From the NCBI GenBank assembly GCA_020404895.1, contig JADBWK010000147.1, forward strand, positions 1 through 64,000: a stretch of DNA of 64,000 nt, read 5' to 3'. The notes below the pieces were generated by a model that did not search any database, was not told the origin of the DNA, and worked only from the letters and a program-made list of their open reading frames with translations. The stretch comes from Pseudanabaena sp. M085S1SP2A07QC. Lineage in GTDB: Bacteria; Cyanobacteriota; Cyanobacteriia; Pseudanabaenales; Pseudanabaenaceae. A program made the translations under genes and the position numbers. Positions 16,684-26,244 of this stretch are shown here, in pieces (positions within the stretch are counted from its first letter, which is position 1; each line of letters starts with the position of its first letter).

Positions 16684-16793
16684 TTTATTAAATTGAATAC
16701 TGAATATTCATACAAATTAATTCCAATAAATATAAGCTCCAATAAAATCAACTAAATTAATTATATTACTATCTACTTAAAGTATTTATTAAA

Positions 16794-17711
16794 TCACCAA
16801 GTTTTACCAAGTTTTCCTAATAGTCCATGATAAGTTCCTAACAAGCAAGCCCATATTTTTAATTGCTTATCGCTAAAGTCATAAAGTATGATCCAAAGGA
16901 TATTAATAAGCATGTATCTCAAGCGCTGAATCAGACTAGTAAAACGATAATAACCTTGAGAAAATTGCATCTCTAAATATGTATGGTTTCGGCAAATATA
17001 GTAATGACGTAAAGCCGAATACTGTTGAACTTGACGAAATTTATGTATGAATTTCACTCTAATGGGATTCCCATAATTGTGATGCATTGTAGCTTTACTA
17101 GATATAAAATTGTGAAATCCTTTTTGTCTTAGCCTAAATCCATAGTCAAGATCAATCCCGTCGATGAATAAATCAATACAAGGAGGTGAAATAGCTTGAG
17201 CCGCAGTTAGTGAAATCAACGAACCTGATGTTATGGGTGAATCGCATTCATAGAAATCAATATCATTATTATGTTTAATTCCTTGAAAGCGGTCATAACA
17301 AAAAACTGCTCCTTCAATAATTTTACCTGTCCTAGGATCGGAAGGAGTTGGAGCAACAATACCTACTTTGTAATTATTTCGTTGTATTGCTTCATTATAT
17401 GTAGCGATTAATATTTCTAAGCAATTTTCTGAGGGAACACTATCTTGATCAAATGTCCATAGGAAATCGTATCCTTCTGCGATCGCCCATTCGATAGCTT
17501 TTACCATGCCTCCAATAATTCCGATATTCTCAGGATAATGATGAATCAATAGAAGACAATTTTTATTATTTAATTGTAATGGCTCATGGGAATTATCTAC
17601 TATATAAATAGCTTTAACTTGAACTGATTGAGCTCCGATAGATTGAATACATCTATTGGCTGATTCTTGATCTTGATAACATGTAATGTAGGCTGCTACT
17701 TTCGTCTGCAT
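16794..17711 (-). CDS. GT2-family glycosyltransferase
   Basis: The 305-aa protein begins KVAAYITCYQDQES and carries IYIVDNS and LWTFDQDSVP, the Asp motif of WbbL/RfbF-type rhamnosyltransferases. FIDGIDLDYGFRLRQKGF serves as the acceptor-binding DxD-like segment. A positively charged C-terminal region with one hydrophobic stretch suggests membrane association. It starts 7 bp behind the GT4 gene upstream, within the same transcription unit. The donor is likely dTDP-L-rhamnose or a related 6-deoxy sugar, by family and context only. Confidence 0.9.
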   Translation of the reverse strand: MQTKVAAYITCYQDQESANRCIQSIGAQSVQVKAIYIVDNSHEPLQLNNKNCLLLIHHYPENIGIIGGMVKAIEWAIAEGYDFLWTFDQDSVPSENCLEILIATYNEAIQRNNYKVGIVAPTPSDPRTGKIIEGAVFCYDRFQGIKHNNDIDFYECDSPITSGSLISLTAAQAISPPCIDLFIDGIDLDYGFRLRQKGFHNFISSKATMHHNYGNPIRVKFIHKFRQVQQYSALRHYYICRNHTYLEMQFSQGYYRFTSLIQRLRYMLINILWIILYDFSDKQLKIWACLLGTYHGLLGKLGKTW

Positions 17712-17718
17712 ATAACAA

Positions 17719-18936
17719 CTATTTTTTAATAATTCTATTGATTCTAGCTTTGGTTTTTAGCCTGATAGATAAAGGAATTGTTTGTTTGATTTTTTTAAAA
17801 ATATTAACCACTATATATTCCAATCTAGATAATTTATATGAATTGATTATTTCTGGATTTTCACATTTTAGAAAGTAATACTCTGTTAGTAATTTCCGCA
17901 AAACTTCAATTTTTTCCGCTTTAACATGAGATGATCTAGGCTTAGAAGATAGGCTTTGAAAAAAAGACTCAAGCTTATCAATTGAGTTTTCCCATTGCAT
18001 AGAATTAGCTGTTATCTGTCCATTTCTCTGAAGTTTTCTATATAGATCTTTATCTTCAATTAGCCTCATCAATGCTTGACTGGCTAGCTCAATATCACCA
18101 TTGGGTATGACTAAAGCATTATATTCATCCTTAATGTATTCATCATATCCAGTAACGTCGCTAACAACACATACTCCACCACAAGCCATCATTTCTAAAG
18201 GTGGACCAAAAAAACCTTCTACACTACTAAGTTTAACTAAAATATCACAGCTAGAGTAAATCTTTTTCATTTGACTAAAGTCAACTTTATAAAAGAAGCG
18301 ATCTATTTTCCAATCTGGAGAAGGTTTCCCCCCATTTGAAACACACCAGATTTCGCAACCTAATCCTTCACTTGCTTTAATTGCTTCTTTTACTCTTTTA
18401 AAAGGAGAATCTATCGTGCCTTCTACTAATATTCTTAACTTGTCTTCTCTCTTTTTAGCAATTGGTCTGTCGGTATGAATAATACTAGTGTCAATAGCAT
18501 TAGGGATATAAGCAGCTTGATGACCAAAGTTATGATCAAGCCAATCTACAATCCACTTTGCTTCAGTCATATAATGAATATTACATAAATAAGTCAAAAT
18601 CACCCAGTTTTTCATGATTAGATCATCATAAAAACGGGTTTCATCTGATTGAACAAAATAAACTTTATGTTTTGCAGGTAATTTAAGAACTTGAATTAAT
18701 GTATCCCAGAAAGTTGCCACACAAATGTCAACATCTTTAGGAAAATTTTGGGGGTGAATGACAGGGTAGTCAAAGTTGGGAAACCAAGAGAAGGAAGCTG
18801 ATGTAGGAGGTACAGTTTCATCTAAAACACAGATAGAAACATCATATCCCTTTTTAGCTAGCCGAGAAACATGTTGGAGAACTATTATATGTCCGCCACA
18901 TAGCAAATTAGTGGTTAGTACATAAACTATTTTCAT
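17719..18936 (-). CDS. GT4-family glycosyltransferase, WsaF-like
   Basis: The 405-aa GT-B protein begins MKIVYVLTTNLLCGGH and has KVYFVQSDETRFYDD, EGTIDSPFKRV and EGFFGPPLEMMACGGVCVV. The last is the E-x7-E donor-site motif with the GPP variant seen in the rhamnosyltransferase WsaF. It would transfer a sugar, plausibly rhamnose, during chain assembly in the cytoplasm. The C-terminal ~80 residues are basic and helical. Its ATG overlaps the stop of the upstream epimerase gene by 4 bp (ATGA), so translation is probably coupled. Confidence 0.9.
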   Translation of the reverse strand: MKIVYVLTTNLLCGGHIIVLQHVSRLAKKGYDVSICVLDETVPPTSASFSWFPNFDYPVIHPQNFPKDVDICVATFWDTLIQVLKLPAKHKVYFVQSDETRFYDDLIMKNWVILTYLCNIHYMTEAKWIVDWLDHNFGHQAAYIPNAIDTSIIHTDRPIAKKREDKLRILVEGTIDSPFKRVKEAIKASEGLGCEIWCVSNGGKPSPDWKIDRFFYKVDFSQMKKIYSSCDILVKLSSVEGFFGPPLEMMACGGVCVVSDVTGYDEYIKDEYNALVIPNGDIELASQALMRLIEDKDLYRKLQRNGQITANSMQWENSIDKLESFFQSLSSKPRSSHVKAEKIEVLRKLLTEYYFLKCENPEIINSYKLSRLEYIVVNIFKKIKQTIPLSIRLKTKARINRIIKK

Positions 18937-19853
18937 AATAGTGTTTTAATCCCTTCTTCTAGACTAACTAAAGCGCTGAAATCCAAATTTTCTTGAGCTA
19001 GATTAGGGCTTGCACAAGAGTGTTCTATCTCCCCTTGTCGAGATGGCAAAAAAGTAGGTTCTAAATAGTAATTTGTATATTTAGCAATTAGATCAAGTAG
19101 TTCTAGCAAATTAGTTTTAATACCAGTTCCAATATTAAAGACTCGATGGTTATTTACTATACTACTTGGTAGCATTGCAGCTAAAATATTAGCTCTGGCG
19201 ACATCAGATACATGTACAAAATCTCGACTTTGGAGTCCAGTCCCGTAAATTTGAGGAGATTTTTTCTGGCGATAGCATTCTATAAATCGAGGAATCACTG
19301 CGGCATAATCTGAATCTGCTCTTTGACGTAAGCCATATACATTAAAGTATCTTAAGCATATTGTTTCTAGACCATAGGAGTGGTAAAAACTTTCAGCAAA
19401 TGCTTCTGCAATTAATTTACTAGCTGCATAAGGAGATTTTGGATTAGGCAAATAAGATTCTTGTAATGGAGGCTGACGACTATCTCCATACACTGAACAA
19501 CTTGAAGCAATTATTACTCTTGAAACTTTTGCTCGTAATGCAGCCCACAGTACATTTAATGTACCTGTATTATTAATTTGATTCGTTGAAAAGGGATCTA
19601 GTAAAGATTCCGTTACTGATGTTTGAGCGGCTAGATGAAATACATAATTTACGCCTTCCATTGATGCTTGCAGTTGTTCCAAATCAGTAACGTCGGCTTT
19701 GATAATGTGTATTTTTGAACTAACAGAACTAAGGTTATTGACATCACCTGTTGAGAAATTATCATAAACAAGTGTAGCAATATTTTGTTTAACTAGCTCT
19801 TGGGTAATATAAGAGCCAATAAATCCTGAACCACCTATAACAATTGCTTTCAT
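18933..19853 (-). CDS. NAD-dependent epimerase/dehydratase (extended SDR)
   Basis: The 306-aa protein has the N-terminal GGSGFIGSYI Rossmann loop, SSCSVYGDS before the catalytic region and YAASK (the YxxxK pair). It belongs to the UDP-glucose 4-epimerase/dehydratase branch of extended SDRs and should modify a nucleotide sugar used by the adjoining transferases, most likely by C4 epimerisation. The exact substrate is not determined. It overlaps the downstream WsaF-like gene by 4 bp. The 262 bp upstream (19854-20115) holds no gene, only a short open frame of ~30 codons just behind the next methyltransferase that could be a decayed tail. Confidence 0.9.
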   Translation of the reverse strand: MKAIVIGGSGFIGSYITQELVKQNIATLVYDNFSTGDVNNLSSVSSKIHIIKADVTDLEQLQASMEGVNYVFHLAAQTSVTESLLDPFSTNQINNTGTLNVLWAALRAKVSRVIIASSCSVYGDSRQPPLQESYLPNPKSPYAASKLIAEAFAESFYHSYGLETICLRYFNVYGLRQRADSDYAAVIPRFIECYRQKKSPQIYGTGLQSRDFVHVSDVARANILAAMLPSSIVNNHRVFNIGTGIKTNLLELLDLIAKYTNYYLEPTFLPSRQGEIEHSCASPNLAQENLDFSALVSLEEGIKTLL

Positions 19854-20115
19854 TTTACGTTTCCAGATTATAAGAAATTTGAACTATATTGTATTCATAA
19901 ACATTTAAAAGAGATTAAGATCTAGTAGTTAGATGAAATTATTCTTCTTATCAAGTATTTTTATTCATCATATATTTAACCATTTGATTGATTAGCTTTT
20001 GAATTTTCTTATAATAATTTCAAGGCAAAAGAGTGTTTTTTAAGCCTCATATTTGGATGATGACTTCTTATATCCTTTACTTGTTGATCATTAAAATAGC
20101 AGCAGTTTTTCAAGT

Positions 20116-20901
20116 TCAACTTGTTTTTTCTAGTTCAATAGTCATAAACATTCCTAAAAATCTATTTAAAGGAGTTAATATAAATTCAAAAAAAGCTACT
20201 AATGGATAAGTAAATGAAGGAAGAAGCTGGCGAAATGACAAACCGCCACTTATCAAATATCTAAATGGGGTATGAAATGAGATTGAAATTATTTTGAGGT
20301 TAGGATATTCATAAGTGAATTGCTTCACATCTCTCTGAAAAACAATATATGGTATAGCCATATTTGCTCCAGATAGTGGACCGCCTTCTTCAAAACCCCA
20401 ACCCCCATTAACGTCAAAAGGCTCATGATGAAATCTAGTATATATAAATCTTGCCCAGATTGTATTTGCTGGCTCAATCATTACCACCTTTCCTCCAACC
20501 TTTAAACAACGCTGCATTTCTTGAAAGAACAATCTGGAATCTTTAATGTGATGCAAAACATCAATCATTAAAAAAGCACTAGCACTACTGTCAGCTAAAG
20601 GTATATCTAAGGCAGAGAAGACTTTGTCTACACCCTCATATGCAATAACATCAGAAGTTATTACATATGGTATTTTTCTTTTAATAAATCCAGCTCCACT
20701 CCCTAGCTCAATTACTTCTCCCTCAACTTTAGTTGTTGACAATATATTAAGAAACTTTCTATAAAAGGATAGATAGATATTACGCAAAAACACTTTTCTT
20801 TGGATGATTTTCCTAAGAATATATATATTTTCCGAATCATCTAAGCTCTTAATCTGCTGATTTTCTGGGAGTTTTAAAGCACGGACTAATTTTTGTAGCA
20901 T
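20116..20901 (-). CDS. class I SAM-dependent methyltransferase
   Basis: The 261-aa protein has motif I VIELGSGAGF, a DVLHHI post-II region and GGKVVMIEPAN, characteristic of the Methyltransf_11/25 group. A hydrophobic C-terminal segment (~residues 215-250) may anchor it to the membrane. Enzymes of this kind in polysaccharide clusters methylate sugar hydroxyls or act on lipid carriers. It starts 23 bp behind the bifunctional methyltransferase-GT2 gene, so they are one unit. A following short frame in a different phase hints at an ancestral longer C-terminus, which I cannot confirm. Confidence 0.85.
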   Translation of the reverse strand: MLQKLVRALKLPENQQIKSLDDSENIYILRKIIQRKVFLRNIYLSFYRKFLNILSTTKVEGEVIELGSGAGFIKRKIPYVITSDVIAYEGVDKVFSALDIPLADSSASAFLMIDVLHHIKDSRLFFQEMQRCLKVGGKVVMIEPANTIWARFIYTRFHHEPFDVNGGWGFEEGGPLSGANMAIPYIVFQRDVKQFTYEYPNLKIISISFHTPFRYLISGGLSFRQLLPSFTYPLVAFFEFILTPLNRFLGMFMTIELEKTS

Positions 20902-20924
20902 AGTTAGTATTAACGACTAAACTT

Positions 20925-22319
20925 TTAGATGAATTTTATCTTTTGGGCTGCATATAAACACATTTTCAATAAGACTAATCCTTCTTTGATATGTTGAATG
21001 TTTGATTGACCATACGTGCGTGGCATGTATCTTACAGGAATATCTTGAATCTGTAGCCCTAATTTGGCGGCTCCGAAAAGTAAGTCAAAGTCTCCAAAAG
21101 GGTCAAAGTCTCCAAAGTAACTGCGGTTTTGAGCAATTCTTTCATAGTGGATTTTTTTTAGAACTTTGGTTCCACAAAGTGAGTCTTTGATTTTTGTATT
21201 TAGTAGATAAGATAGCAACCATGCAAAAAAGCGATTTGCCATACGATTTAGCCATGGCATCGTATCTTCAGACACAGGATATATCAAACGACATCCGTTG
21301 GCAAATTCACATCTGCCTGAGGCAACAGCATTAAAGAAATAGATCAGATCTTCAGGGCGAACGGTCAAATCGGAGTCCAAAATAATTAGAATATCTCCTT
21401 GAGCCATAGCAAATGCCTCCCTCACAGCATTGCCCTTACCTTTACCTGTTTGCTGACAAATCTTGATATCCCATTTATCTTGATATTTATTTTTTACTCG
21501 TTGAATTTCTTCCCAAGTATCATCACTAGAGTGTCCTTCGATAAATATAATCTCTGTATGTTTACCCATTCTTGGCAGTCGCGTAATACAACTTTCAATA
21601 TTTCCTGACTCATTACGGGCTGGGATGACCACTGAGCAAGTCAACTCTCTGGCATTTTCTTGAGCCTCGTAGGTGCTAATCCTTGGTCTAGCAATAATGT
21701 ATTCAGTCAAGCACAGTTGATTGAATATAGGCAAAGGTGCAATAAACTTATTAACTATAAGAGATAGTAAAGGAATATTTCTTGGTAATAAGCAACGCTT
21801 ACCATGTTTAATTACTTCAAAACCAGCCAAATTAAATAGGTTTTCAACATCTTCCAAGTTTAGCCAATTTAGAGAAGACACAGGCATTCTTTGTCTAAAG
21901 AATGTTGCTAATCTAAGAATAAATTCCCACCCAGGATTGTGAAAGGTTAACACCACTCTAGTAGATGGATGAGACATTTTTGAGAGGTTAGTGAAAACTC
22001 GCTGAATATCGCTAACATAACTAATTGTATTTGCTAGCAATATATAGTCAAAAGATTGATTCCTTACGAATTCCTCAGCATCAACAGCTTCAAATTCAAG
22101 ATGATTATACTTTTCTTTAGCATTTTCAATTGCTAGAGGATTGACATCTATACCTAGTCCATAGTCTGGTTTTACTTTATCTAGTAAATCACCTAATCCA
22201 CTGCCAACTTCCAGTATTTTAGTATATGGCTGAACCCAAAATTGGTAAAAGAACTCTATGTCTTGGTAATAATATGAGTTTCTGTTTCGCCATTTCTGAA
22301 GTTGTTTGTAGGTAAACAT
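20925..22319 (-). CDS. fusion: SAM methyltransferase + GT2 glycosyltransferase
   Basis: The 464-aa protein carries two enzymes. Residues ~1-200 are a class I methyltransferase with ILEVGSGLGDLL (motif I) and DYILLANTISYV. Residues ~225-464 are a GT2 domain of the DPM1/GtrB type, with VVIPARNESGNIE, IFIEGHSSDDTW, ILDSDLTV (Asp motif) and a closing VRYMPRTYGQSN. The GT half lacks the two C-terminal membrane helices usual in GtrB proteins. Coupling methylation with sugar transfer in one chain suggests sequential action on the same substrate or lipid carrier (inference). It starts 15 bp behind the GT-C gene. Confidence 0.88.
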   Translation of the reverse strand: MFTYKQLQKWRNRNSYYYQDIEFFYQFWVQPYTKILEVGSGLGDLLDKVKPDYGLGIDVNPLAIENAKEKYNHLEFEAVDAEEFVRNQSFDYILLANTISYVSDIQRVFTNLSKMSHPSTRVVLTFHNPGWEFILRLATFFRQRMPVSSLNWLNLEDVENLFNLAGFEVIKHGKRCLLPRNIPLLSLIVNKFIAPLPIFNQLCLTEYIIARPRISTYEAQENARELTCSVVIPARNESGNIESCITRLPRMGKHTEIIFIEGHSSDDTWEEIQRVKNKYQDKWDIKICQQTGKGKGNAVREAFAMAQGDILIILDSDLTVRPEDLIYFFNAVASGRCEFANGCRLIYPVSEDTMPWLNRMANRFFAWLLSYLLNTKIKDSLCGTKVLKKIHYERIAQNRSYFGDFDPFGDFDLLFGAAKLGLQIQDIPVRYMPRTYGQSNIQHIKEGLVLLKMCLYAAQKIKFI

Positions 22320-22333
22320 GTAAGGTCTAAAAT

Positions 22334-23992
22334 CTATGGACTAACTTTCTTATACAATAGTACATGTGATTGATCGTCAACGAATATTTCTCTTGTAAAT
22401 TTTGGACTACTTTGAATGCGTTCAAGAATAGGGAGAGAGACTAAATTAAGTGGATTTGCAGATTCAGCTTGCGATCGCGGCTTTAAAGTAGCAAAGTAAT
22501 TTATATTTAAGTCAAATAGTCTTGCCCATGCTTTTTCCGTATCTTTTTCAGCATATCCTAATGAAGTGTAATAACAACGAAAGTCTTTTTTCAGTTGTTG
22601 TTGAGCAGAAAAATATGCTGCTGAATTAGCATTAAACCAAGGAAGCTCTAGACCAATAATGTTATACCTATCTTTCTCGGTTTCATTTTTACAAGTAGTG
22701 TCTACTAATTTAGATAGTAATTGCTTATTTATACTACTTCTATCAATTGGATACAACCAGTATGATAAATTGGGATCCTCTGCAGTAACTCCTAGTGCTT
22801 GTGATTGAACTACAAATAGTTGTAAAACCATTACAAATCCAGCAAAAAACACTAATAAATTTTGCCTTGTTCTTTTCAGAATCCAAGCTATTAATAAAGC
22901 TAAGTAAGGTAATAAAGGTAGTAGATATCTATTTTCCTGATTAACTTGAAAACTAAAAGCAACCAAAATCAAACCTATTTCCACAATAGCTACTATATTC
23001 ATCACATCAAAATAGTCTAATTTGATGTGATTAAGCTTCTTCTTAAAATCATAAATACTCTTTGCTAGAATGTAAATGAGTAGTGTGAGCAGACAAATCA
23101 CAGAAGTAGGTGTAAAAAAGCTTTTTTGAGATGCAGATAACCAATATTGAATTTTGTATAAAAAATCTGCTTTTGCTCCATACAGGAAAGAAGCTTCTCC
23201 TGAAGATGCGAGAATGGAAAAAGATAAAATACTTTGAAAGTTTTTTCCATACCACAACAACAATCCACTAACTAATAGAAAGGTTGAAATATAGGGAGCT
23301 AAAGATACTAAAGAAAAACCACTTTTTCCGTCAACTTGATCGCGCTTTTTACTTGTCTTTCTGTTTCTATAAATATAGTAAACATCTACTAATATTGGGA
23401 TAAAAGTATATAGAGGAAAAGTTATTTTTGCTAGCATTCCTAATGATGTCGCACTGATCAGATTTAAAGCTATTGTTTTACTTTCCCATTTTGGAGCAAA
23501 AGCCATAATTAAAATGATCCATGCGACGGAAAGTGTTTGAAGAGGCTCTACAAAATACTGATGGGTTAAAGCTACTGATAAAGGAGCTGAAGCTGCGAAG
23601 GTACAACAAATTATAGAAATTAAACGACTGTCAGTTAGTTTTAGAATTGTATGGTATATGAGCAGCCAAAGAATAAATTGAGTTGCAACAATGGATAATA
23701 ATAAACCTGTATCCATTGAACCAATTATTTGACCAATAGGAACGAAAAACTGCCCTAGCCAAGCAGTTCCTGGGGCTTTAGTTCCAAAAGCAGAAATCAT
23801 TTCTTGGAACCAACCCGAACGCGAATGAATTAAGCGATAAAATAATTCTACTGATACTTGCCCATACCAAGCTTGATCCCACGGCCAAACTCTTTGATCT
23901 AAGGTTATCCACACAATGTTAGGGATAGTAAAAATCAGTAAAATCAAATAAGAGTAAAGTTTGTTTGCATTATTTAACTTAGTATTGCTCAT
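22334..23992 (-). CDS. GT-C type membrane glycosyltransferase (GT39-like)
   Basis: The 552-aa protein has ~10 transmembrane helices up to residue ~400 and a soluble C-terminal domain. The first loop after helix 1 reads WPWDQAWYG, with an acidic residue where ArnT/PMT-like enzymes hold the catalytic Asp. NQENRYLLPLLPYLALL near the end of the membrane part is common in PMT_2 proteins. It should use a polyprenyl-phosphate sugar donor outside the plasma membrane. The polyprenyl-phosphate sugar synthase gene at 27020-28006 in the same locus could supply it. A long AT-rich gap follows upstream. Confidence 0.75.
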   Translation of the reverse strand: MSNTKLNNANKLYSYLILLIFTIPNIVWITLDQRVWPWDQAWYGQVSVELFYRLIHSRSGWFQEMISAFGTKAPGTAWLGQFFVPIGQIIGSMDTGLLLSIVATQFILWLLIYHTILKLTDSRLISIICCTFAASAPLSVALTHQYFVEPLQTLSVAWIILIMAFAPKWESKTIALNLISATSLGMLAKITFPLYTFIPILVDVYYIYRNRKTSKKRDQVDGKSGFSLVSLAPYISTFLLVSGLLLWYGKNFQSILSFSILASSGEASFLYGAKADFLYKIQYWLSASQKSFFTPTSVICLLTLLIYILAKSIYDFKKKLNHIKLDYFDVMNIVAIVEIGLILVAFSFQVNQENRYLLPLLPYLALLIAWILKRTRQNLLVFFAGFVMVLQLFVVQSQALGVTAEDPNLSYWLYPIDRSSINKQLLSKLVDTTCKNETEKDRYNIIGLELPWFNANSAAYFSAQQQLKKDFRCYYTSLGYAEKDTEKAWARLFDLNINYFATLKPRSQAESANPLNLVSLPILERIQSSPKFTREIFVDDQSHVLLYKKVSP

Positions 23993-24600
23993 GGTTTGAT
24001 CCTAAGGATTTGGTAGATAAATGAATACAAGTACTTAATTTCCTATGAAATATCAATTGCTGGATTGAATGTAATATTCAATCACCAATTCAAGGATAAA
24101 ATGCAATTATTAGGAGATCTTTGAGAAGGAACTCATAAGTCACACCAATCAGAAAATTCTCATAGGCTTGGCTCATCCTACCAGCACAGAAAGAAGAAAA
24201 CTCTATAAATTCAGAGTAACAAACAAATTATCGATGACCGAGATTGGTTGCCACCAGAATCGAAACAAAAGTATCGCCTCATGAGAGTTGTAGCGCGAAA
24301 CAGATGAGCGCCACAAAATCTATTTACCAAATACGGCACAGGATAAGACGAAAACGGGTCGCAAACGAGCAAAGGTGTATTCCAGAATATCAGTCCCAAC
24401 ACGATCTCCAAAGTGATTAAAATCTATACTCTAGACTTATTAGAGCGAACAACATAGAGATTATCTGATCCTAGCAATACGCTTACTTAAAATTTTACAT
24501 CAAAAATCCAAGGAGATAGCTTTTTACAGGCTGAAACAACCTAATCTATGTTTGTTATTTTTGAACATTCACTGGGATAGAGTTATTAGCAGTCTTGGTT
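23993..24600. other. 608-bp intergenic region without a supported gene
   Basis: This is AT-rich sequence with stops in all frames except a 66-codon minus-strand frame (24211-24411). The composition of that frame does not look protein-like. Part of 24190-24410 is less AT-rich and may be decayed coding DNA, but I recognise nothing. It could hold the promoter for the genes at 22334-13701. Confidence 0.5.
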
Positions 24601-26244
24601 TTAGAAGATATTTAGAACATCCACATCTAATTTAAGATCAGGTGATGCCTTATAAAAAGTTTGAGGTTTATATCGCCAAACGTAAACATCTCCATTAACC
24701 TTTGTTTTTTGTTCCCAATGTTGAGGAAGACTCTGCTTAATATATTGCCCTTCCAATGTTGTGACTATGCCTTTGCGATGAATTAAGAATTTGGGTACAG
24801 AATTAGAATCAGTGGGAGAGAGTAGTGAAGGTAATAAATTAGGATATGTATATCCAATTGCACCATTAATTTCCCACCCAGCTTGAAATAGTGGTACGCG
24901 ATTGTACTCATCGGGTAAAATCGCTATTATGAAGTCATTTATATTAGTGTTTGCTATCTTAGCAACTGGGGCTGTTGCAACTATTTGTTGTTGGATCTGC
25001 CATGACATAGCCCAATCAGGAATCTGAATATTCGTTGCAACACCAAAGCTTAGTATAGAAAAAATGGATAATAGAGTGAAAGTATATTTTATTAACTTAC
25101 TACTAGCTGCGATAACCACATACATGGGGATTGTTGCGGTTAGCATCCAAAAAGTTGCGCCAATGGTTGTCCGAGAAAAAACGCCTAAACTAGTGAGCCC
25201 GTATCCCGCAATAGCTTGAATGGCGTTTGCTAGAGCCAGTCCAAAAAAGCACAAAAGGATTAGAATAAATAGTCTAATCTGGTTATTAAAGCTCTTTAGA
25301 TTTTTGAAACTATTGATAGTAAGGGCTACCGTAAATAGAATTACGCCTATCCCAAAAAAATAAACTAGGGATACACCAATATATTCGGGGATACTTTGAA
25401 GGATAATCTCTGGTAATCTTGTGGTTGAGTGTTGCCAGATAGAAAACCAATTTGAGTTAAAAGACTTGGAAGGAACTCCAGTACGTCCAATAACTGAAAA
25501 ACGATTCCAGACGATCGCAAAAATCTGTGCAATGACAAAGCTTGGTAAAGAACGGATTACATAAATATTTCTTGGATTTTGAAACTTAGAAACTAAGCCA
25601 ATTAATAAAAGAATAATAAATTGACCGTAGAATAGTTCGTAACTCAAACAGCTTAATAAAAAGAATATTGCAGGTTTAACCCCAGGCTCTCTTTCTTGAC
25701 TCAAAGCTGAAAAAAGGAAAAAACCGCTCAGGCTGAATAAAATAACTCCTAACTGGCAAGGTCCATAGGTCGGGCTAACTGTGAAACCAATTGTCCATGG
25801 AATTACCAGCCAAAATGCAGAAACTATATCGGCAATCCAGAGGGCATTAGAAGAAATGAGTCTTAAAAAGGATATGAAGAAAAGCCTAAGTGATAGAGTA
25901 ACGGCAAGTGCGCTTAGAACCAATCCAATCTGAAAAGCTAATGGCGAATCGTTACAAATTGACGACCAGATATAAGTAGCAATTCCTGTAACTGGACGAT
26001 TGATATATAAATTGATATAAAATTCAAATCTTTCTGCCGACCATGGGGAACCGTTAGTTGATCCAAGTGCTATAACATACCAGTCATCCTGATAAAATCC
26101 TAAAATCTTAGGTCGCCCAAAATACATGACTATCCAACAAGTCAATGGCAATAAAAAAGTCAGCCATGATTGTTTGAAGGAATGTAATCTAGGATGGTTA
26201 GTAAACTCTGAAAGGGTTTTTACGATTGGATGAAGACTAGCCAT
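24601..26244 (-). CDS. polytopic membrane protein, probable GT-C glycosyltransferase
   Basis: The 547-aa protein has ~11 predicted membrane helices and a ~100-residue C-terminal soluble part. The first periplasmic loop has GFYQDDWYVI, a paired Asp resembling the catalytic motif of GT-C enzymes, and INRPVTG follows. I do not recognise a named Pfam family with certainty; Wzy-type polymerases are a less likely alternative. It lies directly (0 bp) behind a methyltransferase gene and downstream of the polyprenyl-phosphate sugar synthase gene. That association is typical of chain-decorating systems. Confidence 0.65.
   Translation of the reverse strand: MASLHPIVKTLSEFTNHPRLHSFKQSWLTFLLPLTCWIVMYFGRPKILGFYQDDWYVIALGSTNGSPWSAERFEFYINLYINRPVTGIATYIWSSICNDSPLAFQIGLVLSALAVTLSLRLFFISFLRLISSNALWIADIVSAFWLVIPWTIGFTVSPTYGPCQLGVILFSLSGFFLFSALSQEREPGVKPAIFFLLSCLSYELFYGQFIILLLIGLVSKFQNPRNIYVIRSLPSFVIAQIFAIVWNRFSVIGRTGVPSKSFNSNWFSIWQHSTTRLPEIILQSIPEYIGVSLVYFFGIGVILFTVALTINSFKNLKSFNNQIRLFILILLCFFGLALANAIQAIAGYGLTSLGVFSRTTIGATFWMLTATIPMYVVIAASSKLIKYTFTLLSIFSILSFGVATNIQIPDWAMSWQIQQQIVATAPVAKIANTNINDFIIAILPDEYNRVPLFQAGWEINGAIGYTYPNLLPSLLSPTDSNSVPKFLIHRKGIVTTLEGQYIKQSLPQHWEQKTKVNGDVYVWRYKPQTFYKASPDLKLDVDVLNIF

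Noticed and set aside
24211..24411. 66-codon minus-strand frame in the 608-bp gap
   Set aside because: No RBS, odd composition, no recognisable motif and no conservation clue. I treat it as chance or as decayed sequence.
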